Assembly: GCF_038096165.1 (NCBI RefSeq)
Contig: NZ_CP151076.1
Span: forward strand, 4,585,501-4,649,500
Direction of reading: 5' to 3'
Length of the DNA: 64,000 bases
Source of the DNA: Pseudomonas sp. G.S.17
GTDB lineage: Bacteria; Pseudomonadota; Gammaproteobacteria; Pseudomonadales; Pseudomonadaceae
Part shown: in pieces, positions 36,867-46,957 of the stretch
Layout: each line of letters opens with the position of its first letter
How positions within the stretch are numbered: position 1 is the stretch's first letter
The notes under the pieces: model-generated
What the model was told of the DNA's origin: nothing
Databases searched by the model: none
Seen by the model: only the letters and a program-made list of their open reading frames with translations
Program-made: the position numbers and the translations under genes

Positions 36867-37649
36867 TCAGCTTTCAAGCTCGGCCGCCCGCGTACGCTGC
36901 GCCGCCTTGTCCAGTTGCATGCAGTGCTCCAGAAACAAGAACATATAGTCATAACTCTTGATGACTGCCTGCCGCAACTCAGCCTGCAAGTGCTGACTCG
37001 GGTTGTTACCCGCCAGGGTGCAGATGATCTCCAGCGCCTCCCATGGATGCGAATCGTCGTATTGCGCGTGCATCTTCAGCCACTTCATGGCGCGCTTTCT
37101 TGACTCTTGCGGAAACGACTCCGCGTACTCGCCGCTGGAACACACCACTGCCGACCATTCCCCCGTAGCGCCCTCGATGGCGTAGTTCGTCGCCGCGATT
37201 GCCACGATAAGCGAATCGGCCGAGCTGGTATGCCAACACCAATGACTTAACGCATGTAAGTGCGGCGATACCCGCTGCGCCTTCAGGTCATCCAGAGAAA
37301 CGCCGTGAGCCTCACTCCAGTTGATCCAGTAATCGGCGTGATTGAGTTCCACCCGAATATTGCGCATCAGCCAGCGCCGCGCCATATCTTCACCGGGATG
37401 GCGGGCGAAACGGGTCTTGGCTAGATTGTTAGCCATATATACCGCGAACTGTTCAACTACCGGCCATCCGCCAATCAAATACTGACGCATGATCTTCGGA
37501 CTAAGTTGGCCGTCACGCATACGTCGATACAGCTCATGTTCGACGACCTTCGATTTGGCACTGCTGCATTCCTGGATTAGCTGCTGTGCCCAAACTGGAT
37601 AACTACTGGCTTCCATAAGCGGACCGTTTCTGCTGAAAGCGTCGATCAC
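36867..37649 (-). CDS. TenA/PqqC-like (heme-oxygenase fold) iron redox enzyme family protein
   Basis: The 260-residue all-helical protein resembles the TenA_E/PqqC-like group: ELYRRMRDGQLSPKIMRQYL, GGWPVVEQFAVYMANNLA with a metal-type glutamate, MRNIRVELNHADYWINWSEA with His near residue 104, and a late MHAQYDDSHPWEALEIIC with His and Glu. These suit a di-iron or a TenA-like site, not a known reaction. The start GTG 37649 has AAGGAG with correct spacing; MEASSYPV is the alternative. It lies 37 bases after the GGDEF-EAL gene start-to-end order on the same strand, so it may be co-transcribed with nothing else. Confidence 0.78.
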   Translation of the reverse strand: MIDAFSRNGPLMEASSYPVWAQQLIQECSSAKSKVVEHELYRRMRDGQLSPKIMRQYLIGGWPVVEQFAVYMANNLAKTRFARHPGEDMARRWLMRNIRVELNHADYWINWSEAHGVSLDDLKAQRVSPHLHALSHWCWHTSSADSLIVAIAATNYAIEGATGEWSAVVCSSGEYAESFPQESRKRAMKWLKMHAQYDDSHPWEALEIICTLAGNNPSQHLQAELRQAVIKSYDYMFLFLEHCMQLDKAAQRTRAAELES

Positions 37650-37686
37650 TGGGTGGCTCCTTTTTTGCTGTAGGTTTCAGTAAGGG

Positions 37687-40149
37687 TCAGCGAAATATTC
37701 CGGGCGTGCTGAACAGCAATGTTTTGCTCCGCACTGGCCGGGGGCGCAGACTTTCACAGGTAAACAATGCTGGACGCTCGATCAGAAATCCTTGGGCAAA
37801 GTCCACTCCAATTTCCCGCAATGCCTCTTCAATTTCCGGTGTCTCGACAAACTCGGCAATGGTGCGCTTGCCCATGACATGACCAATGTGATTGATCACT
37901 TCGACCATAGCTCTATTGATGGGATTGTCGAGCATGTCTTTGACAAAACTTCCGTCGATCTTCAAAAAGTCCACGGGCAAGTGTTTGAGGTATGCAAACG
38001 ACGACATTCCGGCACAAAAGTCATCGAGTGAAAACTGGCACCCCAGGCTTTTCAATTCATTGATGAAACGAATTGCACTTCCCAGATTGGCGATGGCGCT
38101 GGTTTCGGTGATTTCGAAGCAAATCGATGAAGGTGCGATTTCATAAGTGCGAAATTGCAGCTTCAGGTATTCAAGAAATGCATCGTCACCAATACTGGAA
38201 CCGGACAGGTTGATCGCACAGACCACCAGCGGGCCGTCGTAGCTTTTATCCTCGGCGCATTGCGCAATGATCTTGAACACGTTCTGCACCACCCAGCGAT
38301 CCAGTGTGGTCATCAAGCCATAGCGTTCGGCGGCCGGGATAAAACTGTCGGGCTGGATCATCCGCCCGGACTCGTCACGCAACCGCAGCAGGATCTCGAT
38401 ATGTCCCGCCTGGCCGCCGCCTTGGCTGATGTCGGAGATTTCCTGGGCATACAGGCAGAAGCGGTTTTCTTCCAGGGCCAGATGCAAGCGCTGGATCCAG
38501 GCCATCTCGCCGAAACGCACGGAGACCTCTGAATCGTCTGCGTGATAGACCTGCACGCGATTGCGGCCCTTTTCCTTGGCCATGTAGCACGCCATATCAG
38601 CGGCGCGCAGCGAAGCCTCAAGGGTGGTTGGAACATGGGAGATATGCACCAGGCCGATGCTGACGGTGGTGACAAACGGCCGGCCTTTCCAGACAAAATG
38701 CAGGCTTTGCACGGTCTGGCGCAGGGTTTCGGCGATCTTTTCCGCCAGTAGCGGCGGGCAGTCTTCCAGCAATATGCCGAACTCGTCGCCGCCCAGTCTG
38801 GCGAGGGTGTCGCCTTCACGCAGGCTTTGCTGCAGCAACGCGCAGATATGCCGCAACAGCTCATCACCCGCCGCATGCCCGCTGGTGTCGTTGACCAATT
38901 TGAATTGATCAAGATCCAGGTACATCACCGAATGCCGATTCGGCTGACGGGTCAGACCGATCAGCGCGAGATCCAGACGCTGCTCGAACTCCCGTCGATT
39001 GGCGAGACCGGTCAGCGCATCGTGGGTGGCCTGCCAGGACAGATTGGCAATGTATTGGTGCTCCTGCGTCATGTCGTGCAGCACCAGCACGGTACCGCTG
39101 ATATTGCCATCGGTCTGGATCGGTGAACCCACCAAAGCGACCGAGACCGTGCTGCCGTCGAGCCGCTGAATCAACTTGGAATGTTCGCTGCCGCCAATCA
39201 ATTTGCCGCTGAGGATGCGCTCGATCAGGCTATGGCTGTCCTTCTGATCATTTTCGTCAAGCAGGCTGAATAACGCCGCCAGAGGCAATCCGCTGGCCTG
39301 GCCATTCTTCCAGTGCGTCAACCTTTCAGCCGCCGGGTTCATGTAGACGATCGAGCCTTCGACGTCCGTCGTGATGACCCCTTCGCCAATGGATTCCAGG
39401 GTGATTTGCGCCCGTTCCTTCTCGATCTGCAATGCATCGGCAAATGCGTGTCGCTGGGCGAGCAGCTTGTCGGTTCGCAACAAAGCCAGAATGATCAGGA
39501 CCACGGCAGTCGCAAGATTGACGATCAATAACAGCCGCAGAATACTCCTCGATCCTGCGCCCAGCGCGTCGCTGAAGGCTTTCGCCGTAGGCGTCACATT
39601 TTCATTGATCGTAATGATATCGGTTCGCCAGCGCACGGCATCGCCGTAAGTGGCTTCGCCCGAGTTGATGCGCTCATGCATCTGGTGCGCAATATCATCC
39701 AGTTGCGTCAAGTAGTCGTCGCCTTGAACCCACAGATCCACGGCCTTTTGCATATAGCCATAGTGCTGAAAATTCAGGTACAGCCAAATGATTCCAGAAA
39801 CATCGTCGGGGTCGTTGCCGCCCTGCAAGATGCCTTGCCGCGCAAGATCGAGTGCCGGCTTGGGTTGGTCCAGTGCCAGTCGCGCCAGATGGCCGCCCTT
39901 GGGCACGGCGATGGCTTGTTGATAGTTGAGATAGTCGAGCTCGTCACGGCTGTTGGCGTAAAGACTCAGGTAAAAGATGGCGTCCTTTTGCCCTTTGGAC
40001 CAGAGGCTCTCGCCGGCGACATAGCTGCGCACGGCTGACAGCGTGTACAGGCTGACGCAGCCAAGCAAAGCCTGGAACAACGCAACAGCAATAAATGGCC
40101 AGACGACCCCCAGCAGCCGGGGCTTTTCGAGTATCCGCTTTTGCCTCAT
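37687..40149 (-). CDS. Membrane-bound PAS-GGDEF-EAL protein
   Basis: The 820-residue protein has helices near residues 13-38 and 203-225 around a periplasmic sensing segment. A PAS domain follows (ITLESIGEGVITTDVEGSI), then GGDEF (DALTGLANRREFEQRLD, LARLGGDEFGILLED, intact) and EAL. The EAL domain keeps E-x-L as EILLRL, INLSGSSIGDD, CFEITETSAI, SLDDFCAGMSSF, DFLKIDGSFV and AEFVETPE, the catalytic set with a DDFCAG in place of DDFGTG. It could both make and break c-di-GMP; which activity dominates cannot be told. The signal is unknown. Confidence 0.92.
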   Translation of the reverse strand: MRQKRILEKPRLLGVVWPFIAVALFQALLGCVSLYTLSAVRSYVAGESLWSKGQKDAIFYLSLYANSRDELDYLNYQQAIAVPKGGHLARLALDQPKPALDLARQGILQGGNDPDDVSGIIWLYLNFQHYGYMQKAVDLWVQGDDYLTQLDDIAHQMHERINSGEATYGDAVRWRTDIITINENVTPTAKAFSDALGAGSRSILRLLLIVNLATAVVLIILALLRTDKLLAQRHAFADALQIEKERAQITLESIGEGVITTDVEGSIVYMNPAAERLTHWKNGQASGLPLAALFSLLDENDQKDSHSLIERILSGKLIGGSEHSKLIQRLDGSTVSVALVGSPIQTDGNISGTVLVLHDMTQEHQYIANLSWQATHDALTGLANRREFEQRLDLALIGLTRQPNRHSVMYLDLDQFKLVNDTSGHAAGDELLRHICALLQQSLREGDTLARLGGDEFGILLEDCPPLLAEKIAETLRQTVQSLHFVWKGRPFVTTVSIGLVHISHVPTTLEASLRAADMACYMAKEKGRNRVQVYHADDSEVSVRFGEMAWIQRLHLALEENRFCLYAQEISDISQGGGQAGHIEILLRLRDESGRMIQPDSFIPAAERYGLMTTLDRWVVQNVFKIIAQCAEDKSYDGPLVVCAINLSGSSIGDDAFLEYLKLQFRTYEIAPSSICFEITETSAIANLGSAIRFINELKSLGCQFSLDDFCAGMSSFAYLKHLPVDFLKIDGSFVKDMLDNPINRAMVEVINHIGHVMGKRTIAEFVETPEIEEALREIGVDFAQGFLIERPALFTCESLRPRPVRSKTLLFSTPGIFR

Positions 40150-40387
40150 GGTTTCCCTTTCATAAGCGTTAGCGTTGCCAGATGCTCAACAAGCGGCCTG
40201 ATCAATTTCATCCTTGCCTCAGACTAGGCTAATTCCATGAAAAGGTCGGAGGATTTTCTCAACTATGAAACAGGCCGGCGCCACGCCGCGATCATGACGC
40301 AGCGCCTGATAAAGAAGACGGATCAGGAGGACGTTAGTTCTCGGTATTGTTTCGGGAAAATCCTGAGCGCCGCTGAATCGGCGTGCG

Positions 40388-42208
40388 TCAGATATGTTGC
40401 AGATGCCCGTAAAGCCTGGCGTACAGTCCGCCATCGGCAATCAGCTGTTGATGAACACCCTCTTCGGCAATACTGCCGCCATCGAACACCAGCACCCGAT
40501 CCGCCTGTTTCACAGCTGACAGGCGGTGCGCGATGATCAGCGTCGTGCGCCCGTGAAGGAAGCGCGACAAGGCTTGATGCAGGCTGTATTCAGTCGCGGC
40601 ATCCAGCGCCGAGGTGGCTTCGTCGAGGATCACCACCTTGGGGTCGGACAACACCATTCTGGCGATGGCCAATCGCTGGCGCTGCCCGCCCGACAAGCGC
40701 ACCCCGGAACGCCCGACGATACTGTCCAGCCCATCGGGGAAGGCGCGAATCGTCGGCGCCAGTTGAGCAATCTCCAGCGCCCGCCAGCAGGCTTCGTCGC
40801 TGCGCTCGCGGCCCATGCTCAGGTTGGCGCGCACCGTGTCGTTGAACAGCGCGGGATGTTGCAGAACCACTGCGACGTTTTCCCGGACAGTTTCCAGACC
40901 GATTTCCTCCAGGCTCGCCCCACCGAAACGGATCGTGCCGGATTGCGCCGTGTACAGCCCCAGCAGCAGTTGCACCAGCGTGCTTTTACCGCCGCCACTG
41001 GCACCCACGATGGCGACTTTCTCGCCGGGGGCGATGGTCAGGTTCAATTGGTCCAGAACATTCTCTTCGCCATAGGCGAAACTCAGGCCGCGAATTTCAA
41101 CGCCGACGGTTTCCTGCTCCGCAAACGGATCGACACCGCCCGGATATTGCGGCTCGTCGGCGCGAGCCAGCAACTCGTTGATCCGCGTCAGTGCGCCGCC
41201 AGCGGCGTACCAGGCGTATTGCAGATTCAATAATTGCTCGACCGGACCGATCATGAACCACAGGTAACTGAACACCGCGAGCATCTGCCCGATGGACAAA
41301 TCGGAAAACAATACTGTGAGCATCGCTGCGGCACGAAAGATATCGATGCCGAACTGAAACAACAGCCCGCTGGCACGGCTTGAAGCATCGCTTTTCCATT
41401 GCGAGGCGATGGCGTAATCGCGAACTTCCTGGGCGCGCAGCCCAAGCCGTCCGAGAAAGTAGCCCTGACGATTGCCGGCGCGAACTTCCTGGATCGAGTC
41501 CAGGGTTTCAGTCAGGGCCTGGGTAAAGCGCGAGGTGCTGTCGTTTTCCTGCTTCTTCAGATGCTTGACCCGCTTGCCCAGCTTGACCGTGGCATAAATC
41601 ACCAGCGGGTTGAACAGCATGATCAACAGGGCAAGCTGCCAGTGCATCCACACCAGAATCCCCGCAGTTCCGGCCAGGGTCAGCATGGCAACCAAAAAGC
41701 GGCTGAGCGTGTCGCCGATGAATTTGTCCACGGTGTCGAGATCGGTGACCAGATGCGTGGTCACGGTGCCACCGCCGAGGCTTTCATATTCACCCAGGGA
41801 TATCCGCTTGAGCCGCTCGATCAGCCGGATACGAACCCGGTAGACGATGTCCTTGGACAACCGGGCGAAAAGCCGTGCCTGAATGACGTTGAACACCAGC
41901 GCACCCAGGCGCAGGCACACCGTGGCGAGCAGCATCAGGCCGATATAGCCGACCGAGGTTTGCAGGCTGCCGGGCAGGAAGTGGTTCATGAATTTGAGGG
42001 CGCTGTCACCATGCCCGAGCAGCACCTCATCCACCAGCAACGGCAGCAGCAATGGAATCGGCACGCTGCACAAGGTCGCCAGCACCGCTACGCCATTGGC
42101 GATCCACAAAGCTTTTTTATGGCGCGTGGCCAGACGTCGAATTTCTGCCCAGCTCAGCCGATCAATGCGCCCGGACTGTTCGCTGCCAGGTTGCTCGGGT
42201 TCATGCAC
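40388..42208 (-). CDS. ABC transporter, fused membrane and ATPase half-transporter
   Basis: The protein is about 606 residues. The first 320 hold six membrane helices of an exporter (SVPIPLLLPLLVDEVLLG, MLTLAGTAGILVWMHW); the C-terminal 240 hold the ATPase: Walker A GASGGGKSTL, Q-loop VVLQHPALF, signature RLSGGQRQRLAIARM, Walker B VILDEATSALD and IIAHRLSAV. It is of the MsbA/multidrug type and should dimerise. The start is taken as GTG 42208 with GGAG upstream and an 8-base overlap with the DsbA-like gene; the open frame extends to 42271. The substrate is unknown. Confidence 0.9.
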   Translation of the reverse strand: MHEPEQPGSEQSGRIDRLSWAEIRRLATRHKKALWIANGVAVLATLCSVPIPLLLPLLVDEVLLGHGDSALKFMNHFLPGSLQTSVGYIGLMLLATVCLRLGALVFNVIQARLFARLSKDIVYRVRIRLIERLKRISLGEYESLGGGTVTTHLVTDLDTVDKFIGDTLSRFLVAMLTLAGTAGILVWMHWQLALLIMLFNPLVIYATVKLGKRVKHLKKQENDSTSRFTQALTETLDSIQEVRAGNRQGYFLGRLGLRAQEVRDYAIASQWKSDASSRASGLLFQFGIDIFRAAAMLTVLFSDLSIGQMLAVFSYLWFMIGPVEQLLNLQYAWYAAGGALTRINELLARADEPQYPGGVDPFAEQETVGVEIRGLSFAYGEENVLDQLNLTIAPGEKVAIVGASGGGKSTLVQLLLGLYTAQSGTIRFGGASLEEIGLETVRENVAVVLQHPALFNDTVRANLSMGRERSDEACWRALEIAQLAPTIRAFPDGLDSIVGRSGVRLSGGQRQRLAIARMVLSDPKVVILDEATSALDAATEYSLHQALSRFLHGRTTLIIAHRLSAVKQADRVLVFDGGSIAEEGVHQQLIADGGLYARLYGHLQHI

Positions 42209-42836
42209 AGGCGGCACGCTCCAGCCATCGACCGAGCAGCGGCGAGAGATCTTCCAGGGATTGATAACCATTGGTCAGCAACGCCAGCTGACCGTTGCGC
42301 TCAGCCAGCAAGGTCGGAAAACCGGCGATACCGAGGTCCTGGACCCAGGCAAAATCAGCAGCCGTCGCGGCATGCTGCTCAGCGCTGTCGAACGCCTCGG
42401 CGAATTCAATGCGTGGCAAGCCAGCCTGCTCGGCCAGTTCGGTCAGCAACGCGGCCTGGGTTACATCGCGGCCATCAAGATAGAACGCTTGTTGAATGAG
42501 TCTGACCAGGCGCCACGCGCTGTCCGGATCAAGGCTGCGCGCAGCCACCACCGCCCGACAGGCAGGCTCGGTGTCGTAGACAAAACCATCAGGCAACGCA
42601 TCGTCAAACCGAAAGGGTTGCCCGGTGGTTTGCGCCACGGCCTGCCAGTGTTCGAGGATATACCGACGGGTTGCCGGCTCCAGCGCGGCACCGCTGCCGG
42701 TGCGCAACCCGCCCATCACCAATTGCAAGGTCATGCCACCCGCCTGCGCCTGCTCCACCAGCGCCTTGGCCACATCGGCAAAGCCCCAGCACCAGGAACA
42801 CATCGGGTCCATCACATAGAGCAGACGAGCAGACAT
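42201..42836 (-). CDS. DsbA-family (FrnE-like) thioredoxin-fold oxidoreductase
   Basis: The 211-residue protein has the redox site DPMCSWCWGFADVAKAL at the N-terminus (Cys-x-x-Cys, CSWC), the helical insertion of the DsbA fold, and the cis-proline loop region GIAGFPTLLAE near residue 177. There is no signal peptide, so it is cytoplasmic like FrnE, not the exported DsbA. It is translationally coupled to the ABC transporter gene downstream and starts 3 bases after the trhO stop. The partner is unknown. Confidence 0.87.
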   Translation of the reverse strand: MSARLLYVMDPMCSWCWGFADVAKALVEQAQAGGMTLQLVMGGLRTGSGAALEPATRRYILEHWQAVAQTTGQPFRFDDALPDGFVYDTEPACRAVVAARSLDPDSAWRLVRLIQQAFYLDGRDVTQAALLTELAEQAGLPRIEFAEAFDSAEQHAATAADFAWVQDLGIAGFPTLLAERNGQLALLTNGYQSLEDLSPLLGRWLERAACA

Positions 42837-42839
42837 GGA

Positions 42840-43793
42840 TCAAGCCTCGGTTGGCAGGCGATAGTTACGGCCGATAGGGTGTGGCTGATTGCGCTGCTTC
42901 GCCAGTTCGATCTGCTTCTGCCGATCGATGGCGCTGCGGCGGGTTTTCTCGCTCAGCGTGTCCCAGCAATGCGGGCAGCTGATACCCGCAGTGTAATGCT
43001 CGCTGGCGCGGTCTTCGGCATTGATCGGCGTACGGCAGGCGTGACATTGATCGTAGTCGCCTTCGGTCAGGTCGTGGCGCACGGTGACGCGATTATCGAA
43101 AACGAAACACTCGCCACGCCACAGGCTTTCTTCCTGAGGTACTTCTTCCAGATACTTGAGAATCCCGCCCTTGAGGTGGAAGACCTCGCCGTAGCCTTCG
43201 CCGAGCATATAACTCGAGGCCTTTTCACAGCGGATGCCACCGGTGCAGAACATGGCGACTTTCTTGTGCACCGCCGGGTCGAAATGTTCCTTGATGTACT
43301 CGGGAAACTCGCGAAAGCTGGTGGTCTTCGGGTCGACGGCGCCTTCGAAGGTGCCGATGGACACTTCATAGTCGTTGCGGGTGTCGATCACCAGCACTTC
43401 CGGATCGCTGATGATCGCGTTCCAGTCCTGCGGATTGACATAGGTGCCCACGGATTTGTTCGGGTCCACGCCTTCGACGCCCAGGGTGACAATCTCTTTC
43501 TTGAGCTTGACCTTGGTGCGGTAGAAGGGTTGCTCGTCGCAGTACGACTCTTTGTGATCGATGTCGTCCATGCGCGGGTCGTTCTTCAGCCAGGCCATCA
43601 GCCCGTCGATGCCTTCACGGCTACCGGAGACGGTGCCGTTGATGCCTTCTTCGGCAATCAGCAACGTGCCTTTGATGCCATTGTCGACCATCGCCTGCAG
43701 CAGCGGTTCGCGCAGGGCAACGTAGTCGCTGAGCGTGACGAATTTGTACAGCGCGGCCACGACGATCGGTTGAGTCATCGGCTGTTGTGTCAT
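42840..43793 (-). CDS. trhO: tRNA U34 hydroxylase TrhO (rhodanese-domain)
   Basis: The 317-residue protein has an N-terminal ferredoxin-like part ([31 protein letters not shown]) and a rhodanese domain with [20 protein letters not shown] and the active-site cysteine in [16 protein letters not shown]. The tail has [14 protein letters not shown] and [14 protein letters not shown], a putative zinc site. Formerly YceA. It hydroxylates uridine 34 of tRNAs. GGAG lies 6 bases before the ATG at 43793. Confidence 0.92.
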   Translation of the reverse strand: MTQQPMTQPIVVAALYKFVTLSDYVALREPLLQAMVDNGIKGTLLIAEEGINGTVSGSREGIDGLMAWLKNDPRMDDIDHKESYCDEQPFYRTKVKLKKEIVTLGVEGVDPNKSVGTYVNPQDWNAIISDPEVLVIDTRNDYEVSIGTFEGAVDPKTTSFREFPEYIKEHFDPAVHKKVAMFCTGGIRCEKASSYMLGEGYGEVFHLKGGILKYLEEVPQEESLWRGECFVFDNRVTVRHDLTEGDYDQCHACRTPINAEDRASEHYTAGISCPHCWDTLSEKTRRSAIDRQKQIELAKQRNQPHPIGRNYRLPTEA

Positions 43794-43927
43794 GTGCTTC
43801 TCCAGGTGGCGACCCTCGCAAAGGGCCTACCGGATCAAAATTCAGAATGAAAAACGCGCCGACAGAGCGGCGCGTGCGGATTCTAGCAAAAATCAGGGTT
43901 AATCCGGTAACCCCCGTCAGTCGACGG

Positions 43928-44221
43928 TCAATGACCACCCGCGCAGGTCGGCGAGGCAGGTGCGGCACCGGCTTTAGCCCATTCTTGCGGGGTAAAGGTG
44001 TGCAGCGCCAACGCGTGGAACTCACCCATCAGGCCGCCCAGAATGCCGTAGACCTTCTGGTGACGCTTGACGGCGTTGAGCCCCTCGAATTGCTCGCTGA
44101 CGATAATCGCCTTGTAGTGAGTCTGCTCACCGCGACTGTGCATGTGGCTCTCGTCGAGCACTTGCAGGTGCTGTGGCTGAAACACGGCCAGAGCCGATTC
44201 GATTCGCTTTTGCATGGTCAT
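43928..44221 (-). CDS. BolA family protein
   Basis: The 97-residue protein has the BolA fold: MQKRIESALAVFQPQHLQVL, DESHMHSRGEQTHYKAIIVS and RHQKVYGILGGLMGEFHALA. The histidines in SHMH and RHQKVY are the usual cluster-binding candidates in complex with monothiol glutaredoxin. It may start at the second methionine (residue 3). It follows the DUF2059 gene on the same strand, an order seen in P. aeruginosa by memory. The variable tail WAKAGAAPASPTCAGGH is longer than in E. coli. Confidence 0.9.
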   Translation of the reverse strand: MTMQKRIESALAVFQPQHLQVLDESHMHSRGEQTHYKAIIVSEQFEGLNAVKRHQKVYGILGGLMGEFHALALHTFTPQEWAKAGAAPASPTCAGGH

Positions 44222-44245
44222 GACAGGTCTCGCCCGATCAGTCGG

Positions 44246-44770
44246 TTAAGGCTTTTTGGCTGGAGCAGGAGCTGCCTTGGCAGGTTCCAGTTCCGCAGTC
44301 ATGTCAGCCAGCAGCTTGTTGACGACAGGCACTGCGCTTTCCAGTTTGCTCTGGGTCAGCTGAGCCGACTGCTGAGTCATCTCAGGCATCTTGGTCAGTA
44401 CTTTCTTGCCCAGTGGAGACTGGTAGAACGCAACCAGATCCTTCAACTCGCTTTCGGTGAAGTTGGCGGTGTAGAGCTTGATCATGTCGGGTTTCAGCTT
44501 GTTCCAGCCGATCGCCTGATCCAGCGCTGTGTTGGCTTTGGCCTGATAGGTTTCAAGCAACGCTTTTTTCGCTTCAGGGGCTTTGGTTTCGGCAAAGCGC
44601 TGCGCAAACATCTGTTGCACTTGCATGTAGACCGGGGTGCCCAGCTTGTCAGCATGAGCCAGCTTGAGGAACGTTTCGGCACTGGCGTTATGGCTGGCGG
44701 TATCGGCAAGAACCTGGCCGCTGGCACAAGCCAGTACAACCGCAGTACAAATGGCACGAAGACGGGTCAT
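44246..44770 (-). CDS. Exported DUF2059 protein
   Basis: The 174-residue protein has a signal peptide (MTRLRAICTAVVLACASGQV, cleavage after LA) and the helical DUF2059 domain: AETFLKLAHADKLGTPVYM, then YTANFTESELKDLVAFYQSP and GKKVLTKMPEM. The tail is Ala/Pro/Lys-rich. The function of DUF2059 is unknown; the periplasmic location follows from the signal peptide. It lies 24 bases before the bolA-like gene on the same strand. Confidence 0.88.
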   Translation of the reverse strand: MTRLRAICTAVVLACASGQVLADTASHNASAETFLKLAHADKLGTPVYMQVQQMFAQRFAETKAPEAKKALLETYQAKANTALDQAIGWNKLKPDMIKLYTANFTESELKDLVAFYQSPLGKKVLTKMPEMTQQSAQLTQSKLESAVPVVNKLLADMTAELEPAKAAPAPAKKP

Positions 44771-44948
44771 CGAGTTTCCTTTCTAGCAGGCGAGGCAATA
44801 CCTCAAGGCCGACCATTCTGCGCCCATGTCCGCTTTTGGCTCAACCCCTGACGCGCCGAGCGGTTAAAAACGCTAATTAGGGAACCCAATATGGATACCA
44901 AAGCCTAAACTTCGCATTGATGCGCACTGAACTTTGAGGAGTGAACCC

Positions 44949-46343
44949 GTGAGTCGTACTGAAACTGACAGCCTTGGCCCGATCGAAGTCCCCGATGACG
45001 CCTACTGGGGAGCACAGACTCAACGTTCGCTGATCAATTTTGCGATTGGCGATCAGCGTATGCCCTTGCCGGTACTGCACGCCCTGGCGCTGATCAAGAA
45101 GGCTGCGGCCCGGGTCAACGACCGTAATGGCGACTTGCCCGCCGATATTGCCCGACTGATCGAGCAGTCCGCCAATGAAGTGCTGGCGGGCGAGCACGAC
45201 AGCCAGTTTCCCCTGGTGGTCTGGCAAACCGGCTCTGGCACGCAGAGCAACATGAACGTCAATGAAGTGATTGCCGGGCGCGCCAATGAGCTGGCCGGAC
45301 AAGGCCGTGGCGGCAAGACGCCAGTCCACCCCAACGATCACGTCAATCGCTCGCAAAGCTCCAACGATTGCTTCCCGACGGCGATGCACATTGCTGCCGC
45401 CCAGGCAGTGAAAGAGCAGCTGCTGCCAGCGATTGCCGAGCTGTCCAATGGCATCGCCGAGCAGTCGGCGCGGCATATGAAACTGGTCAAGACCGGCCGC
45501 ACGCACATGATGGACGCGACGCCGATTACCTTTGGCCAGGAGCTTTCCGCGTATGTCGCGCAGCTCGATTATGCCGAGAAAGCCATTCGCGCCACCCTGC
45601 CTGCGGTCTATGAACTGGCCCAGGGCGGTACGGCGGTCGGTACGGGCCTGAATTCGCCTCATGGTTTCGCCGAAGCGGTTGCCGCTGAACTGGCGGCATT
45701 GTCCGGCCTGCCCTTCGTCACCGCGCCCAACAAGTTTGCGGCGTTGGCCGGTCATGAGCCGCTGACGGCGTTGTCCGGCGCCCTGAAAACTCTGGCCGTG
45801 ACCTTGATGAAAATCGCCAACGACCTGCGCCTGCTGGGCTCCGGCCCACGTGCCGGTCTGGCTGAAGTCAGACTGCCAGCCAACGAACCCGGCAGTTCGA
45901 TCATGCCCGGCAAGGTCAATCCGACTCAGTGCGAAGCGCTGTCGATGCTGGCCTGCCAGGTCATGGGCAACGACGTCACCATCGGCTTTGCCGCGAGCCA
46001 GGGCCACTTGCAGCTCAACGTCTACAAGCCGGTGATCATTCATAACCTGCTGCAATCCATTCGCCTGCTCGGCGACGGCTGCAGCAACTTCAACGAGCAT
46101 TGCATCGCTGGCATGGAACCGGACGCGGAAAAAATGGCTGAACACCTGGAACGCGGCCTGATGCTGGTGACGGCGCTCAACCCGCACATCGGCTATGACA
46201 AGTCCGCACAGATCGCCAAGAAGGCCTACAGTGAAGGGCTGACGTTGCGTGAAGCGGCGCTGGCACTGGGTTATCTGACCGATGCCGAGTTTGATGCCTG
46301 GGTCCGCCCGGAAAAAATGCTCGAGGCTGGCAGCAATGGTTGA
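44949..46343 (+). CDS. fumC: Class II fumarase
   Basis: The 464-residue enzyme hydrates fumarate to malate in the citric acid cycle. Motifs: [19 protein letters not shown], the histidine in [16 protein letters not shown], the catalytic loop [19 protein letters not shown] and [13 protein letters not shown]. It is the iron-free, oxidant-resistant type. The start is GTG 44949 with AGGAG upstream; TTG 44934 is less likely. The stop overlaps the start of the flavoprotein gene by 8 bases. Confidence 0.96.
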   Translation: MSRTETDSLGPIEVPDDAYWGAQTQRSLINFAIGDQRMPLPVLHALALIKKAAARVNDRNGDLPADIARLIEQSANEVLAGEHDSQFPLVVWQTGSGTQSNMNVNEVIAGRANELAGQGRGGKTPVHPNDHVNRSQSSNDCFPTAMHIAAAQAVKEQLLPAIAELSNGIAEQSARHMKLVKTGRTHMMDATPITFGQELSAYVAQLDYAEKAIRATLPAVYELAQGGTAVGTGLNSPHGFAEAVAAELAALSGLPFVTAPNKFAALAGHEPLTALSGALKTLAVTLMKIANDLRLLGSGPRAGLAEVRLPANEPGSSIMPGKVNPTQCEALSMLACQVMGNDVTIGFAASQGHLQLNVYKPVIIHNLLQSIRLLGDGCSNFNEHCIAGMEPDAEKMAEHLERGLMLVTALNPHIGYDKSAQIAKKAYSEGLTLREAALALGYLTDAEFDAWVRPEKMLEAGSNG

Positions 46344-46950
46344 TCCGAAAAGCGGCGCGACACCCCTGGAAGGGTATGGCAAACGCATCCTGATGATTTT
46401 CGGTACGCCGAAATCCGCAAGCTTCGGCCACGCGCTGGGCGAGGCTTATGCCTTGGGCGCGCGCAGCGAAGGTCATGTGGTGCGGATGCTCAAGCTGGGA
46501 GAACTGGACTTCGACCCCGTGCTGCATAACGGTTACGAACAAAGCCAGAATCTGGAGCACGACCTGCTCGAAGCCCAACGGGAGATCCATTGGGCCGAGC
46601 ATCTGGTGTTTGTCTACCCGGTCTGGTGGGGCGGTTTGCCCAGCGTGCTCAGCGGTTTTCTTGACCGGGTATTGATGCCCGGTTTCGCCTTCAAGACCCA
46701 CGGTCGCAAGCACATTTCCAACGAGTTGCTCAGAGGCCGCACGGCTGAGCTGTTGGTAACCATGGACACCCCGCCGCGCTATTTCCGCTGGGTATATGGC
46801 GCGCCGGCACATCGGCAGATGGTGCGTACCGTTCTCGCGTTCTGCGGGATCAAGACCAAGCGCCTGACTGAATTCGCTCCCGTACGCATCTCGAGCGAAG
46901 AACAGCGCCAGCAATGGCTGCGCCAGGCCGAAATGCTCGGGCGCAAATAG
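46336..46950 (+). CDS. NAD(P)H-dependent quinone oxidoreductase-like flavoprotein
   Basis: The 204-residue flavodoxin-fold protein has [20 protein letters not shown] at the N-terminus and the family signature [20 protein letters not shown] followed by RVLMPGFAF, as in KefF/MdaB/NQO-type quinone reductases. Such proteins reduce quinones with NAD(P)H using FMN or FAD. Its ATG at 46336 overlaps the fumC stop, so it is coupled to fumarase, which suggests a shared role in redox stress (inference). Confidence 0.85.
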   Translation: MVDPKSGATPLEGYGKRILMIFGTPKSASFGHALGEAYALGARSEGHVVRMLKLGELDFDPVLHNGYEQSQNLEHDLLEAQREIHWAEHLVFVYPVWWGGLPSVLSGFLDRVLMPGFAFKTHGRKHISNELLRGRTAELLVTMDTPPRYFRWVYGAPAHRQMVRTVLAFCGIKTKRLTEFAPVRISSEEQRQQWLRQAEMLGRK

Positions 46951-46957
46951 CTTATAT

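Noticed and set aside
41988..43850. 620-codon plus-strand frame
   Set aside because: It spans the DsbA-like and trhO genes on the other strand, which both have intact motifs and ribosome sites.
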